A stretch of DNA of 42,397 nucleotides from an uncultured Lachnospiraceae bacterium (GTDB lineage Bacteria > Bacillota > Clostridia > Lachnospirales > Lachnospiraceae), in NCBI GenBank assembly GCA_902781655.1, contig CACZJZ010000024.1, forward strand, positions 2,030-44,426. The letters are read 5' to 3'. Below, one piece after another: positions 7,479 to 15,575 of the stretch. Under the pieces are notes generated by a model. It ran no database searches. It had not been told where the DNA came from and was given only the letters and a program-made list of their open reading frames with translations. How positions within the stretch are numbered: the first letter of the stretch is position 1; each line of letters opens with the position of its first letter. The position numbers were made by a program, and so were the translations under genes.

Positions 7479-8803
7479 AGAGCTTATATCCTTCTACTGC
7501 TTCGGCACAAGCGACATTTTTTGTCCCTAACAAGTTTAGCTTGTTTGGGACAATTCTGCTGACCGCGCTGTTCCTTTCCCTGATTTTGTCGCTTTTTCTG
7601 CTGCTTGCGTCGTATGGCAGACAGCGCAGCAAATGGAAAGGATATCTGCATTTATCGGTATTTCTGTTCCTGTTTATCTTATTATCCGTGCTGGCGGAAG
7701 CGTTTTCAAAGATGGAAGAAGGGCTGGAGTACAAGGCATGGCTGCCTCTTCCTGTGTGGCTGCTCTGGAGCATAGTGTTTGCAGCAGATTTTCTGACGAT
7801 ATGGGAGTTTGCAGAGCTGCGGAGGATGGAAAAAAAGACGCTCAGCCGCGATTCCATCAAGCAGGCGCTGGATATGCTGCCAGGCGGAATATGCTATTTC
7901 ACACCGTCCGGGAGCGTCAAGCTGTGCAACAGGCAGATGGATGCTTTATTCCATACCATTTCACGGAGCGATCTCCAAACGCTTGCCGAGCTGCAGGATG
8001 CGCTGTCAGACTGCGATGCAGGCGGCGGAGTGACCAGGCTCTCCAAGGAGAGGCAGACCTATCTTTTCCCTGACGGCAAGGTATGGCGCTACCGGCAGAA
8101 CGAGATGAAAACGGCGGACGGCACGCTGTATACGGAAGCCATCTTTTCGGACGTCACGGAGCTGTACCATAAAAATCTCGAGCTGAAGGAGCAGATCAGG
8201 CGGCTGAATGCCATTTCCCGCGAATTAAAATGGCTTTCCGACAATGCGCTGATTCTGGCAAGAGAAAAGGAAGTGCTGTCCGCCAGGACGAAGCTGCATG
8301 ACGATATGGGAGCGGGACTGATCGCTATCCGGCATATTCTCGATCACAGTGGGACGGAGAAAACAGAAAATGCAATGAATCTGTTCCGCCAGGCCGTCAG
8401 CGCCATCAAATACGACAATGCCTGTCCGCAGGGGCGCAGCGAGCTGGACGAATTCCTGCATGATGCCGGGACAATCGGGATAACGGTAAATTTGTCCGGA
8501 GACCTGCCTGAGCAGGAGGAGCTGCGGCGGGTTGTGATTCTTGCCATGCGGGAATGTCTGACAAACAGTGTGCGTCATGCCGGAGCAACGTCCTTATACA
8601 TCACGGCAGAGAAAAAGAGAGACTGCTTTTCCGTGAGAATTACAAACGACGGGAGGCCGCCCGATACCGAGGTCGTTCCCAGAGGCGGGCTTCGCAACCT
8701 GTACCGTCATGTTCTGGACCTCGGCGGTACAATGGAAATACAGTCAAGGCCGGACTTTGCGTTAACGGTGCATCTCCCGGTGACAGGGGAGGAAATGGAA
8801 TGA
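7475..8803 (+). CDS. Membrane sensor histidine kinase (HATPase type)
   Basis: 442 residues from ATG 7475, with GGGAGGA seven bases upstream and ATGA overlap with the preceding sensor gene. Three membrane helices lie at about 27-45, 58-74 and 92-110. A PAS-like domain spans about 125-235 (GGICYFTPSGSVKLCNRQ). The phosphoacceptor is His275 in KLHDDMG, a HisKA_3-like site, and the ATPase N box is MRECLTNSVRH with Asn364. The G-rich lid is short (PRGGLRNLYRHV). It should phosphorylate the NarL-type regulator whose ATG overlaps its stop. Residues 16-27 (FVPNKFSLFGTI) are encoded by a 33-bp palindromic repeat unit (7521-7553) found in intergenic copies elsewhere in the window, so the N-terminus has probably been altered by an in-frame insertion. 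Confidence 0.82.
   Translation: MKSLYPSTASAQATFFVPNKFSLFGTILLTALFLSLILSLFLLLASYGRQRSKWKGYLHLSVFLFLFILLSVLAEAFSKMEEGLEYKAWLPLPVWLLWSIVFAADFLTIWEFAELRRMEKKTLSRDSIKQALDMLPGGICYFTPSGSVKLCNRQMDALFHTISRSDLQTLAELQDALSDCDAGGGVTRLSKERQTYLFPDGKVWRYRQNEMKTADGTLYTEAIFSDVTELYHKNLELKEQIRRLNAISRELKWLSDNALILAREKEVLSARTKLHDDMGAGLIAIRHILDHSGTEKTENAMNLFRQAVSAIKYDNACPQGRSELDEFLHDAGTIGITVNLSGDLPEQEELRRVVILAMRECLTNSVRHAGATSLYITAEKKRDCFSVRITNDGRPPDTEVVPRGGLRNLYRHVLDLGGTMEIQSRPDFALTVHLPVTGEEME
7521..7553 (+). repeat. 33-bp palindromic unit, copy 1, inside a coding region
   Basis: A single hairpin unit: outer arms TTGTCCC/GGGACAA, a T:T mismatch, inner arms AACAAG/CTTGTT and loop TTTAG. It is the most symmetric copy. 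It is read in frame as residues 16-27 of the kinase with no stop. Related units occur at 19116, 20991 and 26405. Confidence 0.9.
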
Positions 8804-9453
8804 AACGGGTTCTTATTGTGGAGGATCAGCGGATGCCCCGCGAAAACATGGAGCGGATGCTTTCCGACAGCGGCAGATACGAGCTTGCCGCCAGTCTGAG
8901 CGGAGCGGACATTGCCTTTGTGAAATGCTGCCAGCTGCACATTGATCTGATTTTGATGGATGTCTGCACTTCGGGCAGTAAAGATGGGATTGAAGCTGCC
9001 GCAGAAATCAAGGCGAAGTTTCCGGATATCAAGATCATCATTGTCACATCGATGGTTGAGGTGAGCTACCTGGAGCGCGCCAGAGCAGCCGGGGTTGACA
9101 GCTTCTGGTATAAGGATATCAGCCCGGAAGCGCTGATTGATGTGATCGACCGGACCATGGCGGGTGAGCATCTTTTTCCGAACGAGACGCCGAGGGTGAA
9201 ACTTGGACTGGCCGATAGTACGGAGCTGACGGCAAAGGAGATCGAGGTGCTGCGGCTGATCTGCGACGGATTGGAATATGATGAAATCGCCGACAGGCTG
9301 GATATTTCGGAAAGAACCGTCAAATACCATGTTTCCAACATTCTGTCAAAAACAGGATATGCCAACAGAACCCGGCTTGCGATTGCAGTGACAAACAAGA
9401 AATTTATCGTTCCGAATCTCCCCGAAGAACGGGAGTTTTTCAAAACCGAATAA
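8800..9453 (+). CDS. NarL/LuxR-type response regulator
   Basis: 217 residues from ATG 8800, overlapping the kinase stop (GAATGA), with GGGGAGG about 10 bases upstream. The receiver domain (1-120) has the acidic pocket Glu8/Asp9, phosphoacceptor Asp54 in LILMDV, Thr83 and Lys105. The output domain (about 143-205) is a LuxR-type helix-turn-helix: ELTAKEIEVLRLICDGLEYD followed by EIADRLDISERTVKYHVSNI. It is the cognate partner of the kinase upstream. Likely targets are nearby: the small peptide at 9673, the GH31 gene at 9986, or its own operon. No operator is proven. A hairpin terminator follows at 9505. Confidence 0.9.
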   Translation: MKRVLIVEDQRMPRENMERMLSDSGRYELAASLSGADIAFVKCCQLHIDLILMDVCTSGSKDGIEAAAEIKAKFPDIKIIIVTSMVEVSYLERARAAGVDSFWYKDISPEALIDVIDRTMAGEHLFPNETPRVKLGLADSTELTAKEIEVLRLICDGLEYDEIADRLDISERTVKYHVSNILSKTGYANRTRLAIAVTNKKFIVPNLPEEREFFKTE

Positions 9454-9455
9454 CC

Positions 9456-9505
9456 GAGACCTGGGCAGTCAATATAACCGAGCAGCTGAGACCTGATCAG
9501 TCAAT
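9456..9505. repeat. Imperfect 18-bp direct repeat after the regulator gene
   Basis: GAGACCTGGGCAGTCAAT (9456-9473) and GAGACCTGATCAGTCAAT (9488-9505) differ at two positions and lie 32 bases apart; TAACCGAG precedes both (9451, 9474). They fill the gap between the regulator stop and its terminator. This could be a slippage duplication or a paired binding site. Confidence 0.6.
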
Positions 9506-9538
9506 CCCGGCCCTCTTTTGGGACCGGGAATTTTTTTT
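9505..9538 (+). terminator. Rho-independent terminator of the signalling operon
   Basis: The stem TCCCGGCCC / GGGACCGGGA, with one bulged base and a short CTTTT-type loop, is followed by AA and eight T. It lies 52 bases after the regulator stop codon. Confidence 0.85.
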
Positions 9539-9672
9539 GCAAAAAATACCCCAACCTGTACCCAGGGACAGGGCGCAATGGAAAGAAATCCATTACGTTA
9601 TTTATGGTATCAATCTGCGCCGCAGAATTTTGATTCTGAATCTCATCATCAGATTAGGGGGAGGAATGGCGT

Positions 9673-9771
9673 ATGAAAGCAAACACTATATTTGCAAGGC
9701 TGTGGATTTATTTATTGTCCGCTCTGATGCTGCTCAGCGCGTTTATGATCATTGTCTATGCTGCGCCATAA
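9673..9771 (+). CDS. Small membrane or exported peptide (32 aa)
   Basis: The frame begins MKANTIFARLWIYLLSALML at ATG 9673 and ends VYAAP, after a strong GGGGGAGG site. One hydrophobic helix covers most of the peptide with a basic N-terminus, and VYAAP could be a cleavage region or simply the end. It sits alone between the terminator of the two-component operon and another terminator at 9881, so it appears to be its own transcript. Membrane-bound small peptides next to sensor/regulator systems are sometimes signals or modulators, but there is no cysteine or maturation gene here to support an autoinducer. I do not recognise a family. Confidence 0.5.
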   Translation: MKANTIFARLWIYLLSALMLLSAFMIIVYAAP

Positions 9772-9880
9772 CCGGTTTTTTCAAATTTATGAATGGAGGA
9801 AGAACGGTATCGGTATTTATGGCGGCGGAGAGATGATGTTTTGAAATAAAAGAGAATCATACAGCATGACGAAGAGGGAT

Positions 9881-9914
9881 GCGGTGTCGGTATGAATCCG
9901 GCACCGCATTTTTG
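9881..9914 (+). terminator. Rho-independent terminator after the small peptide
   Basis: A ten-base stem GCGGTGTCGG / CCGGCACCGC (one G-T pair) with loop TATGAAT is followed by ATTTTTG. It closes the small-peptide transcript before the GH31 promoter. Confidence 0.8.
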
Positions 9915-9922
9915 CCATTTCA

Positions 9923-9951
9923 TTGGTTTATTGCTGTGTCGATGATATGAT
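9923..9951 (+). promoter_or_regulatory. Promoter of the GH31 gene
   Basis: TTGGTT (9923-9928) and TATGAT (9946-9951) are 17 bases apart, and TG-A directly precedes the -10, making it an extended -10. The gene starts 35 bases downstream. Confidence 0.5.
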
Positions 9952-9985
9952 GGATGGAGCAAGAGCGCGGCACGGAGGAATAAAA

Positions 9986-12493
9986 ATGAATCAACTGATT
10001 TCGAACCCGGATGCGGTGGTAAAGGGAGATCATTACCGGATCACGGTTCTCACGCCGGAGCTTTTCCGGCTGGAGTATTCGGAGCACGGAAATTTTGACG
10101 ATGAAATGACGCAGATCGTAGTGAACCGGCAGTTTCCGGTTCCGTCGTTTTCTCTGAAGGAAACGGAAGATGAGATTCAGATCATTACGGAGAAGGCGGA
10201 GCTTCATTATAACCGTCGTCCGTTCGAAAAGTGCGGACTCTGGATTCGGATCCGCGGAAACGGCGCGAACGCCACCTGGCATTTCGGCGATGATGCCGAC
10301 AATCTGCTCGGAACGGCGCGCACACTGGATACGGCCGATGGAGACGATCTTCTTGACGGCGGAAAGCTGCCGATGGAAAAGGGACTTTTCTCATTCCGGA
10401 GCGGCTTTTCCGTGATCGACGACAGTCATTCGGTGCTGGTGCATGAGGACAGGACGGTCTCGCCCAGAACGGCGGGGAATACTGATCTGTATTTCTTCGG
10501 CTATGGGCACAATTACCGCAAGGGACTCGCAGATTACTATCATCTGACGGGACATCAGCCGCTGATTCCAAGATTTGCACTCGGAAACTGGTGGAGCCGG
10601 TATCACAAGTACACGGAGCAGGAGTATAAAGACCTGATTCAGCATTTTGAGACTGACAGGGTTCCGCTGTCCGTCGCGGTTATTGACATGGACTGGCATC
10701 TCGTCGATATTGACCCGAAATACGGCAGCGGCTGGACCGGCTACACCTGGAACAAGGATTTCTTCCCGGACTACAGGGAATTTCTTTCCTGGCTTCATGC
10801 GCACGGCCTGAAGACGGCGCTCAATGTTCATCCGGCGGACGGGGTGCGCGGCCACGAGGCGATGTACCGGGAGATGGCGGAGGCGCTAGGGCGTGATGCG
10901 GACGCGGAGGAGCCGATTCCCTTCGACATCGCGGATCCGGCATATGTAGAGGCGGCTTTCCGTTACATCTACCATCCGTATGAAGAGGATGGCGTCGATT
11001 TCTGGTGGCTTGACTGGCAGCAGGGCGGCGTCACGAAGGTGCCGGGCCTTGATCCGCTGTGGATGCTCAATTATTACCACTATGAGGACAGCAAGCGCGA
11101 TGGAAAACGTGGCCTGACGTTTTCGCGGTACGCAGGGCCCGGCAGCCACCGGTATCCGATCGGCTTCTCCGGCGATACCATCGTCACATGGAAATCACTC
11201 GCTATGCAGCCGTGGTTCACGGCGACCGCGTCCAACATCGGCTACGGCTGGTGGAGCCATGACATCGGCGGCCACATGTTGGGCTACAAGGATGAAGAAC
11301 TCACGACGCGCTGGGTGCAGTTCGGAGTCTTCTCGCCGATCATGCGCCTGCATACCTCGGACAGCGAGTATATGCACAAGGAGCCATGGTTGTTCAATGC
11401 GGTCTCAAGGGAGATCATCGAGCGGTACCTGCGGCTCCGCCACGAGCTGATCCCTTACCTCTACACGATGAATCTGCGTGCTCACAGGGAGGATTGTCCG
11501 CTCGTCGAGCCGCTTTACTACCGCGATCCGGAGAATGGCAGCCTGTATATGACATGCCGGAACGAGTATTATTTTGGCACGGAGCTTGTCGTAAGCCCGA
11601 TCACCGCGCCGCGCCAGAAGTCCGGCTTCGCCGGCGTCAAAACCTGGATTCCAGCGGGCGGCTGGTATGATATTTTCACCGGGCTTCACTACACCGGCGC
11701 CAAAATGCTGACGCTGTACCGCGATCTCTCGGATATTCCGGTGCTTGCAAAGGAGGGGGCAATTCTGCCGATGGAGGATTTCTCGGGCGACGGGTACTAT
11801 ACTGCGTCGACGGAGAATCCGGAGCATATGACGCTGAAGATCTTCTGCGGTCAGGACGGTGCGTTTTCGCTCATGGAGGACAATGGCACTGGCTCGGAGT
11901 ACGAAGAGGAGAACTGGTGCGAGACAAGGATCAGTTACTGCGAGCGAAGTGCGGGCACGGCCGGGGACCGGGCGCAGGGAAAGACCAGTCCGGACGGTTC
12001 ACCTGCGGGTGCCGGAGAGAACGCGGTTCGGAGCACAGAAATAAGCGAAATGCCTGAAAGAAAGCTGACCATCGCGCCGGCAGCCGGAAATACTTCCTGC
12101 ATTCCGAAGAAGCGCACCTGGAGGGTTGAGTTCTATGGTATATATTGGAATGGGAACGAAACGGGCCCCAGGGTTACCGTGAATGGGTCGGAGGTTACGA
12201 CAGAGTATGACGACGCAAGGAATGTGCTCTCTGTATGCGTCGGCCCCACTGATACAGACGCGCGGATCGAGATTGAGGTGCAGGGAGCGGCAGGGCGTCC
12301 GGCAGACGGAGACTTCCGCAGGAGACTAAACGAGATTCTCATGAAGGCGGAGATGGAGAATATTCCCAAGATGCAGTTCGGCGCCATGCTCGCCGGCGGC
12401 GCGGGAAAGAACGAGATTCTCTCCTCCGCACTTGCCTCTGACATGCCCTGTGAGGTCATCGGGGCCTTCTCGGAAATACTGCTGGCGGAATGA
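9986..12493 (+). CDS. GH31 family alpha-glycosidase
   Basis: 835 residues starting MNQLISNPDA at ATG 9986, with CGGAGGA seven bases upstream. The N-terminal beta domain (about 1-200) is followed by a TIM barrel (about 205-550): LSVAVIDMDWHLVD, then FWWLDWQQGG with probable nucleophile Asp343, and GFSGDT with probable acid/base Asp397. WGL-type C-terminal beta domains follow. Between about residues 650 and 700 sits a hydrophilic Gly/Ala/Ser-rich insertion (SAGTAGDRAQGKTSPDG) that looks like a linker. The WWLDWQQG form of the active site differs from that of classical maltase-type GH31 enzymes, so alpha-glucosidase, alpha-xylosidase or another alpha-glycosidase activity are all possible. No signal peptide, so cytoplasmic. 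A decayed transporter tail follows. Confidence 0.85.
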   Translation: MNQLISNPDAVVKGDHYRITVLTPELFRLEYSEHGNFDDEMTQIVVNRQFPVPSFSLKETEDEIQIITEKAELHYNRRPFEKCGLWIRIRGNGANATWHFGDDADNLLGTARTLDTADGDDLLDGGKLPMEKGLFSFRSGFSVIDDSHSVLVHEDRTVSPRTAGNTDLYFFGYGHNYRKGLADYYHLTGHQPLIPRFALGNWWSRYHKYTEQEYKDLIQHFETDRVPLSVAVIDMDWHLVDIDPKYGSGWTGYTWNKDFFPDYREFLSWLHAHGLKTALNVHPADGVRGHEAMYREMAEALGRDADAEEPIPFDIADPAYVEAAFRYIYHPYEEDGVDFWWLDWQQGGVTKVPGLDPLWMLNYYHYEDSKRDGKRGLTFSRYAGPGSHRYPIGFSGDTIVTWKSLAMQPWFTATASNIGYGWWSHDIGGHMLGYKDEELTTRWVQFGVFSPIMRLHTSDSEYMHKEPWLFNAVSREIIERYLRLRHELIPYLYTMNLRAHREDCPLVEPLYYRDPENGSLYMTCRNEYYFGTELVVSPITAPRQKSGFAGVKTWIPAGGWYDIFTGLHYTGAKMLTLYRDLSDIPVLAKEGAILPMEDFSGDGYYTASTENPEHMTLKIFCGQDGAFSLMEDNGTGSEYEEENWCETRISYCERSAGTAGDRAQGKTSPDGSPAGAGENAVRSTEISEMPERKLTIAPAAGNTSCIPKKRTWRVEFYGIYWNGNETGPRVTVNGSEVTTEYDDARNVLSVCVGPTDTDARIEIEVQGAAGRPADGDFRRRLNEILMKAEMENIPKMQFGAMLAGGAGKNEILSSALASDMPCEVIGAFSEILLAE

Positions 12494-12539
12494 CGGGAAA
12501 CTAATATTCATTCTTCGCCGGCCGCCCTGCTCCGGGAGA

Positions 12540-12737
12540 AATCTTGCCATGGCCGGCGACCTCGGGGGAAGTATAGGACCCGCCATTGTGGGAAAAGTGG
12601 CGCAGTATGCGGGAGACAGCATCCGGGCCGGAATGGGAGTGGGATTTATTTTTCCGACCGTGCTGATACTCATGCTGGCGATGATGAGCAGTAAGTATAT
12701 CGCGCTGGCTCTGGATGAACAGGGCAATCAATGGTAA
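12540..12737 (+). pseudogene. C-terminal remnant of an MFS transporter
   Basis: The frame reads LAMAGDLGGSIGPAIVGKVA, then GFIFPTVLILMLAMM and stops at 12735. This matches the last two membrane helices of a sugar-type MFS permease (GDxGxSxGPxxVG loop). The N-terminal ten helices are missing and the sequence before 12540 is GH31 3' end and unrelated bases. It suggests the GH31 gene once had a permease partner that was mostly deleted. Confidence 0.55.
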
Positions 12738-12770
12738 ACTGAAGCAAAATACAGCGCGGGGAGGTGCGTC

Positions 12771-13583
12771 ATGATTGAGACTGTGAAAACGATGGCCGAA
12801 GCGGTCAGAAAGATGACGGATTTCCGACCGCGGATTGCACTGACACTGGGGTCGGGACTCGGACATTTTGCCTCGTGTATCCGGACGGAATGTGTCATCC
12901 GTTACAGAGATATTCCGGGATTTCCGGTGTCCACAGCACCGGGACACGCGGGGAAGCTGATCTTCGGATGGCTGGACGATGTGCCGCTCGTCTGCATGCA
13001 GGGCAGAGTGCATTTGTATGAGGGATATACGCCGGAGGAAGTGGTGCGGCCGGTGCGGCTGTGCAGGGCGCTGGGCGCGGAGACGTTGTTCCTGACCAAC
13101 GCGGCCGGCGGACTGGATGCGTCTTGGGAACCGGGCACACTGGCGATGATCACGGACCATATCTCGGTCCTGGTGCGCAACCCGCTGATCGGACCGAATG
13201 ACGACGAGGAGGGTGTGCGGTTTCCGGACATGACGCACGTTTACGATCCGGAGTTGTGCGAGGTCCTCCGGGCGGCGGCGAAGGAGGAGAGCATTCCGCT
13301 CAGGGAAGGTGTATATGTGCAGTTCACCGGCCCGTCGTATGAGACGCCGGCGGAGATCCGGATGGTGAAGAGCTGGGGCGGTACTATTGCCGGCATGAGC
13401 ACAGTGGTGGAGGCGATCGCTGCAAGGCACTGCGGCATGCGGGTCTGCGCGGTGTCGCTCATCTCCAATCTGGCCGCGGGCATCTCGAAGACGCCGCTCT
13501 CGGAGGAGGAGGTCATCGCAGCCGGCGAGGCGGCGGCGCCGCGTTTCGAGCGTCTGGTGAAGGCAGCGGTCAGGAAAATGTGA
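12771..13583 (+). CDS. punA: Purine nucleoside phosphorylase (trimeric class)
   Basis: 270 residues from ATG 12771 with GGGGAGGTG eight bases upstream. It cleaves inosine or guanosine with phosphate to base and ribose-1-phosphate. Seen: GSGLGH (27-32, phosphate loop), HLYEG (81-85), TNAAGGL (109-115), GPSYET with Glu191 (base contact), GMST (208-211) and LISN with Asn233 (base contact). Length and motif order fit the trimeric PNP/MTAP family, and Asn233 points to 6-oxopurines rather than methylthioadenosine. It begins a co-directional run with four unrelated membrane or small proteins, so its link to them is unclear. Confidence 0.9.
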   Translation: MIETVKTMAEAVRKMTDFRPRIALTLGSGLGHFASCIRTECVIRYRDIPGFPVSTAPGHAGKLIFGWLDDVPLVCMQGRVHLYEGYTPEEVVRPVRLCRALGAETLFLTNAAGGLDASWEPGTLAMITDHISVLVRNPLIGPNDDEEGVRFPDMTHVYDPELCEVLRAAAKEESIPLREGVYVQFTGPSYETPAEIRMVKSWGGTIAGMSTVVEAIAARHCGMRVCAVSLISNLAAGISKTPLSEEEVIAAGEAAAPRFERLVKAAVRKM

Positions 13584-13668
13584 GGAAACCGGTCATGGCG
13601 CCGTGCAGAGCGAGCCGGACGGAACGCGTCACAGGCAGATTCCTTGCAGATTGGCAGTGGGTTGTTCC

Positions 13669-14193
13669 ATGAAGGATTGTACAGAAGCAAGAATACGGGA
13701 GAGAATTCTCCGGAAGACAAAACATAATCGTGCGTTTACGGACTGGCTCGAGCTGGTGACGGAGGTCCTTGAGATCGCCGTGGCGGTCATTGTGCTCATC
13801 GGATTTGTCCTGAGTGTCGTTCCGATTGTGCGGGATATGCCGGCGCTGCTTGACAGCACCAATGAGTACACGTTTCATATTTTTCTGGAGCACGCGTTCA
13901 ATCTGGTGATCGGGATTGAGTTTATCCGCATGTTGATCAAGCACACGCCGGGCAGTGCGCTTGAGGTGCTGCTGTTCGCCATCGCAAGGCACATGGTACT
14001 GAGCGATGACAGCGCGCTGGAGCTGGTGCTCGGGGTGATGTCGATCGCCGGTATTTTCGCCATTCGGAAGTACCTGTATGTGCATTCCTTTGAGTCGCAC
14101 GAGGACGATACATCCTTTGAGTGGTTCCGCAGTGAGACAGAGGAAAAGAAGAAAAGCAGGGAAACGGACGCAAAGTACGCGGAACGAGGATAG
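13669..14193 (+). CDS. PsiE-like membrane protein
   Basis: 174 residues from ATG 13669 (MKDCTEARIRER); no strong ribosome binding site is visible, and a GTG start at 13603 is possible. Four hydrophobic helices lie at about 31-51, 70-90, 97-112 and 121-135, with HIFLEHAFNLVIGIEFIRML and LLFAIARHMVL resembling the phosphate-starvation-inducible PsiE family. The tail (about 140-174) is charged and rich in Glu and Lys. It lies 85 bases after the phosphorylase. The molecular role of PsiE-type proteins is not established. Confidence 0.65.
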   Translation: MKDCTEARIRERILRKTKHNRAFTDWLELVTEVLEIAVAVIVLIGFVLSVVPIVRDMPALLDSTNEYTFHIFLEHAFNLVIGIEFIRMLIKHTPGSALEVLLFAIARHMVLSDDSALELVLGVMSIAGIFAIRKYLYVHSFESHEDDTSFEWFRSETEEKKKSRETDAKYAERG

Positions 14194-14196
14194 ATG

Positions 14197-14212
14197 CCCT
14201 GCCGCGGCAGGG
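14197..14212. repeat. Perfect 16-bp palindrome
   Basis: CCCTGCCGCGGCAGGG lies between the PsiE-like gene and the small basic protein. It has no T tract, so it is not an intrinsic terminator; an mRNA hairpin or protein-binding site is possible. Confidence 0.7.
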
Positions 14213-14232
14213 AGCGGAAGAAGGAGAGCAGA

Positions 14233-14349
14233 ATGAGTAAATTCGGGACGAAGAACAAGGACAGTAAGAAGGCCGAGGAGAAGAAGGTCCGGCAGCAGCT
14301 TGCAGCGCTTGAGCGGAAGAAGGCCAAGGCTGCGGCCAAGAAGAAATGA
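14233..14349 (+). CDS. Small lysine/alanine-rich basic protein (38 aa)
   Basis: ATG 14233 follows AAGGAGAGCAG. The peptide starts MSKFGTKNKDSKKAEEKK and ends in a Lys/Ala-rich helix (KAKAAAKKK). About two fifths of the residues are lysine, and heptad-like Leu/Ala positions suggest a single helix. It could bind nucleic acid or acidic surfaces. It is in line with its neighbours (39 and 36 base gaps), which supports translation. No family recognised. Confidence 0.6.
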   Translation: MSKFGTKNKDSKKAEEKKVRQQLAALERKKAKAAAKKK

Positions 14350-14385
14350 ATCCGGGGCGGATGCGGAGGAACACGAGGTAGTGGC

Positions 14386-15570
14386 ATGTCAGATGCCGAT
14401 GAAATTCTTAAATTGAAAAAGCTGCTCGATGCGGGCGTGATCACGCAGGAGGAATTCGAGCGGGAAAAGAAAATGATCTTCGACACGTCGAGGGAGCGGC
14501 GGGAAGCGGTTACGGCCTATACCCGTGCGGCCTCCGCGCGGCGCGGCACAGAAGAAAAAAGGCCGGAGCATTCCGCTGGGGATGAGACGAACCGCGCGCT
14601 GTACTCCGCCATTGCCAATGCGGCGGGCGTTATGGGAGCAGACCATTCTGCAACGAAATTTCATTCGGACAACGCAGATACCGGTTCAGATGCAGAGGAT
14701 ACAGCGAAGGAAAGGTGTACTGTATCAGGACAGCGGGAAAGAGCAGCAGACACGGAAGGTGCGGGAGGAAAGAGCAGGAAATCGGTCCGGGATGGTGCTG
14801 AGACCGCACAGTCCTCAGGGAGAAAAGAAGGGCGTTCCTCTTCCGGAGTCCGGATTCGGGCGGTTCTCTTCGCTATCTTTCTCTGGCCGGTGGGTTTCAT
14901 CTATGTGCTTCGGAAGAAGCCGTTCCGAAAGGGGAAGAACATCGCTCTTGCGGTGACCGATGGAATTTTGAGTGTGCTGCTCATCGTCGGCGTGACGCTG
15001 GGTCTGCTACTGTATCATTACAGGGCACAACTGAACGCGCTGCATGAGGCGGCGGAAGCGGCAGCGGGCGGCGCAGCGTCAGGTGCGGACACCATATCCA
15101 GTGCGGCGCAGAAGATCGCGTCGGATGCGGTTTCCGGCGGAGAGGAGTCATATGATGATTTTGTCGCCGGACTGAAGACTACGCTGGCCTCTACATACGG
15201 CGAGAATTTCAGCGTGGAGGATGACGGCAAGACGCTCACAATCTCGATCTGGCAGGACGGCGTGGCAAAGGAGGCCGCCTACATTGTGGACGGCATTGAG
15301 ACGAGTGACGATGCATGGGATAACATGAAGGCAGCGGTGCAGAACCTCGCCTCAACCTGTTTCCTTTCCGCAAATGCCAACGGCGCATCCCGGCATGTGT
15401 GTGTGAATATTTTGAACGATCAGAACCAGAGCAATGTGCTGTTGTCTTATCTGGATGGCGAGTGTATCTACGACGCGGTGGAGAGCGCGATATCCGGAAA
15501 CGGTACTGGAAGCGGGAATGAAAGCAGCACCGGAAACGGGAGCGAAAGCCAGACAGAACCAAGGGGGTGA
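14386..15570 (+). CDS. SHOCT-domain membrane protein
   Basis: 394 residues from ATG 14386. The N-terminus contains a SHOCT motif, LKKLLDAGVITQEEFEREKK (9-28). A long hydrophilic, low-complexity region follows to about 155. Two membrane segments come next (about 158-175, and 187-208 with LSVLLIVGVTLGLLLY), then an extracytoplasmic domain of about 180 residues. The last 25 residues are Gly/Ser/Asn-rich. SHOCT is normally a C-terminal oligomerisation motif, so its N-terminal position here is less usual. The stop lies five bases before the start of the coiled-coil protein, so the two are probably translated together and may form a membrane assembly. Confidence 0.65.
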   Translation: MSDADEILKLKKLLDAGVITQEEFEREKKMIFDTSRERREAVTAYTRAASARRGTEEKRPEHSAGDETNRALYSAIANAAGVMGADHSATKFHSDNADTGSDAEDTAKERCTVSGQRERAADTEGAGGKSRKSVRDGAETAQSSGRKEGRSSSGVRIRAVLFAIFLWPVGFIYVLRKKPFRKGKNIALAVTDGILSVLLIVGVTLGLLLYHYRAQLNALHEAAEAAAGGAASGADTISSAAQKIASDAVSGGEESYDDFVAGLKTTLASTYGENFSVEDDGKTLTISIWQDGVAKEAAYIVDGIETSDDAWDNMKAAVQNLASTCFLSANANGASRHVCVNILNDQNQSNVLLSYLDGECIYDAVESAISGNGTGSGNESSTGNGSESQTEPRG

Positions 15571-15575
15571 CGATT

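Noticed and set aside
9793-9849. 18-codon frame MEEERYRYLWRRRDDVLK after the small peptide
   Set aside because: No ribosome binding site and too short to judge; left as chance.
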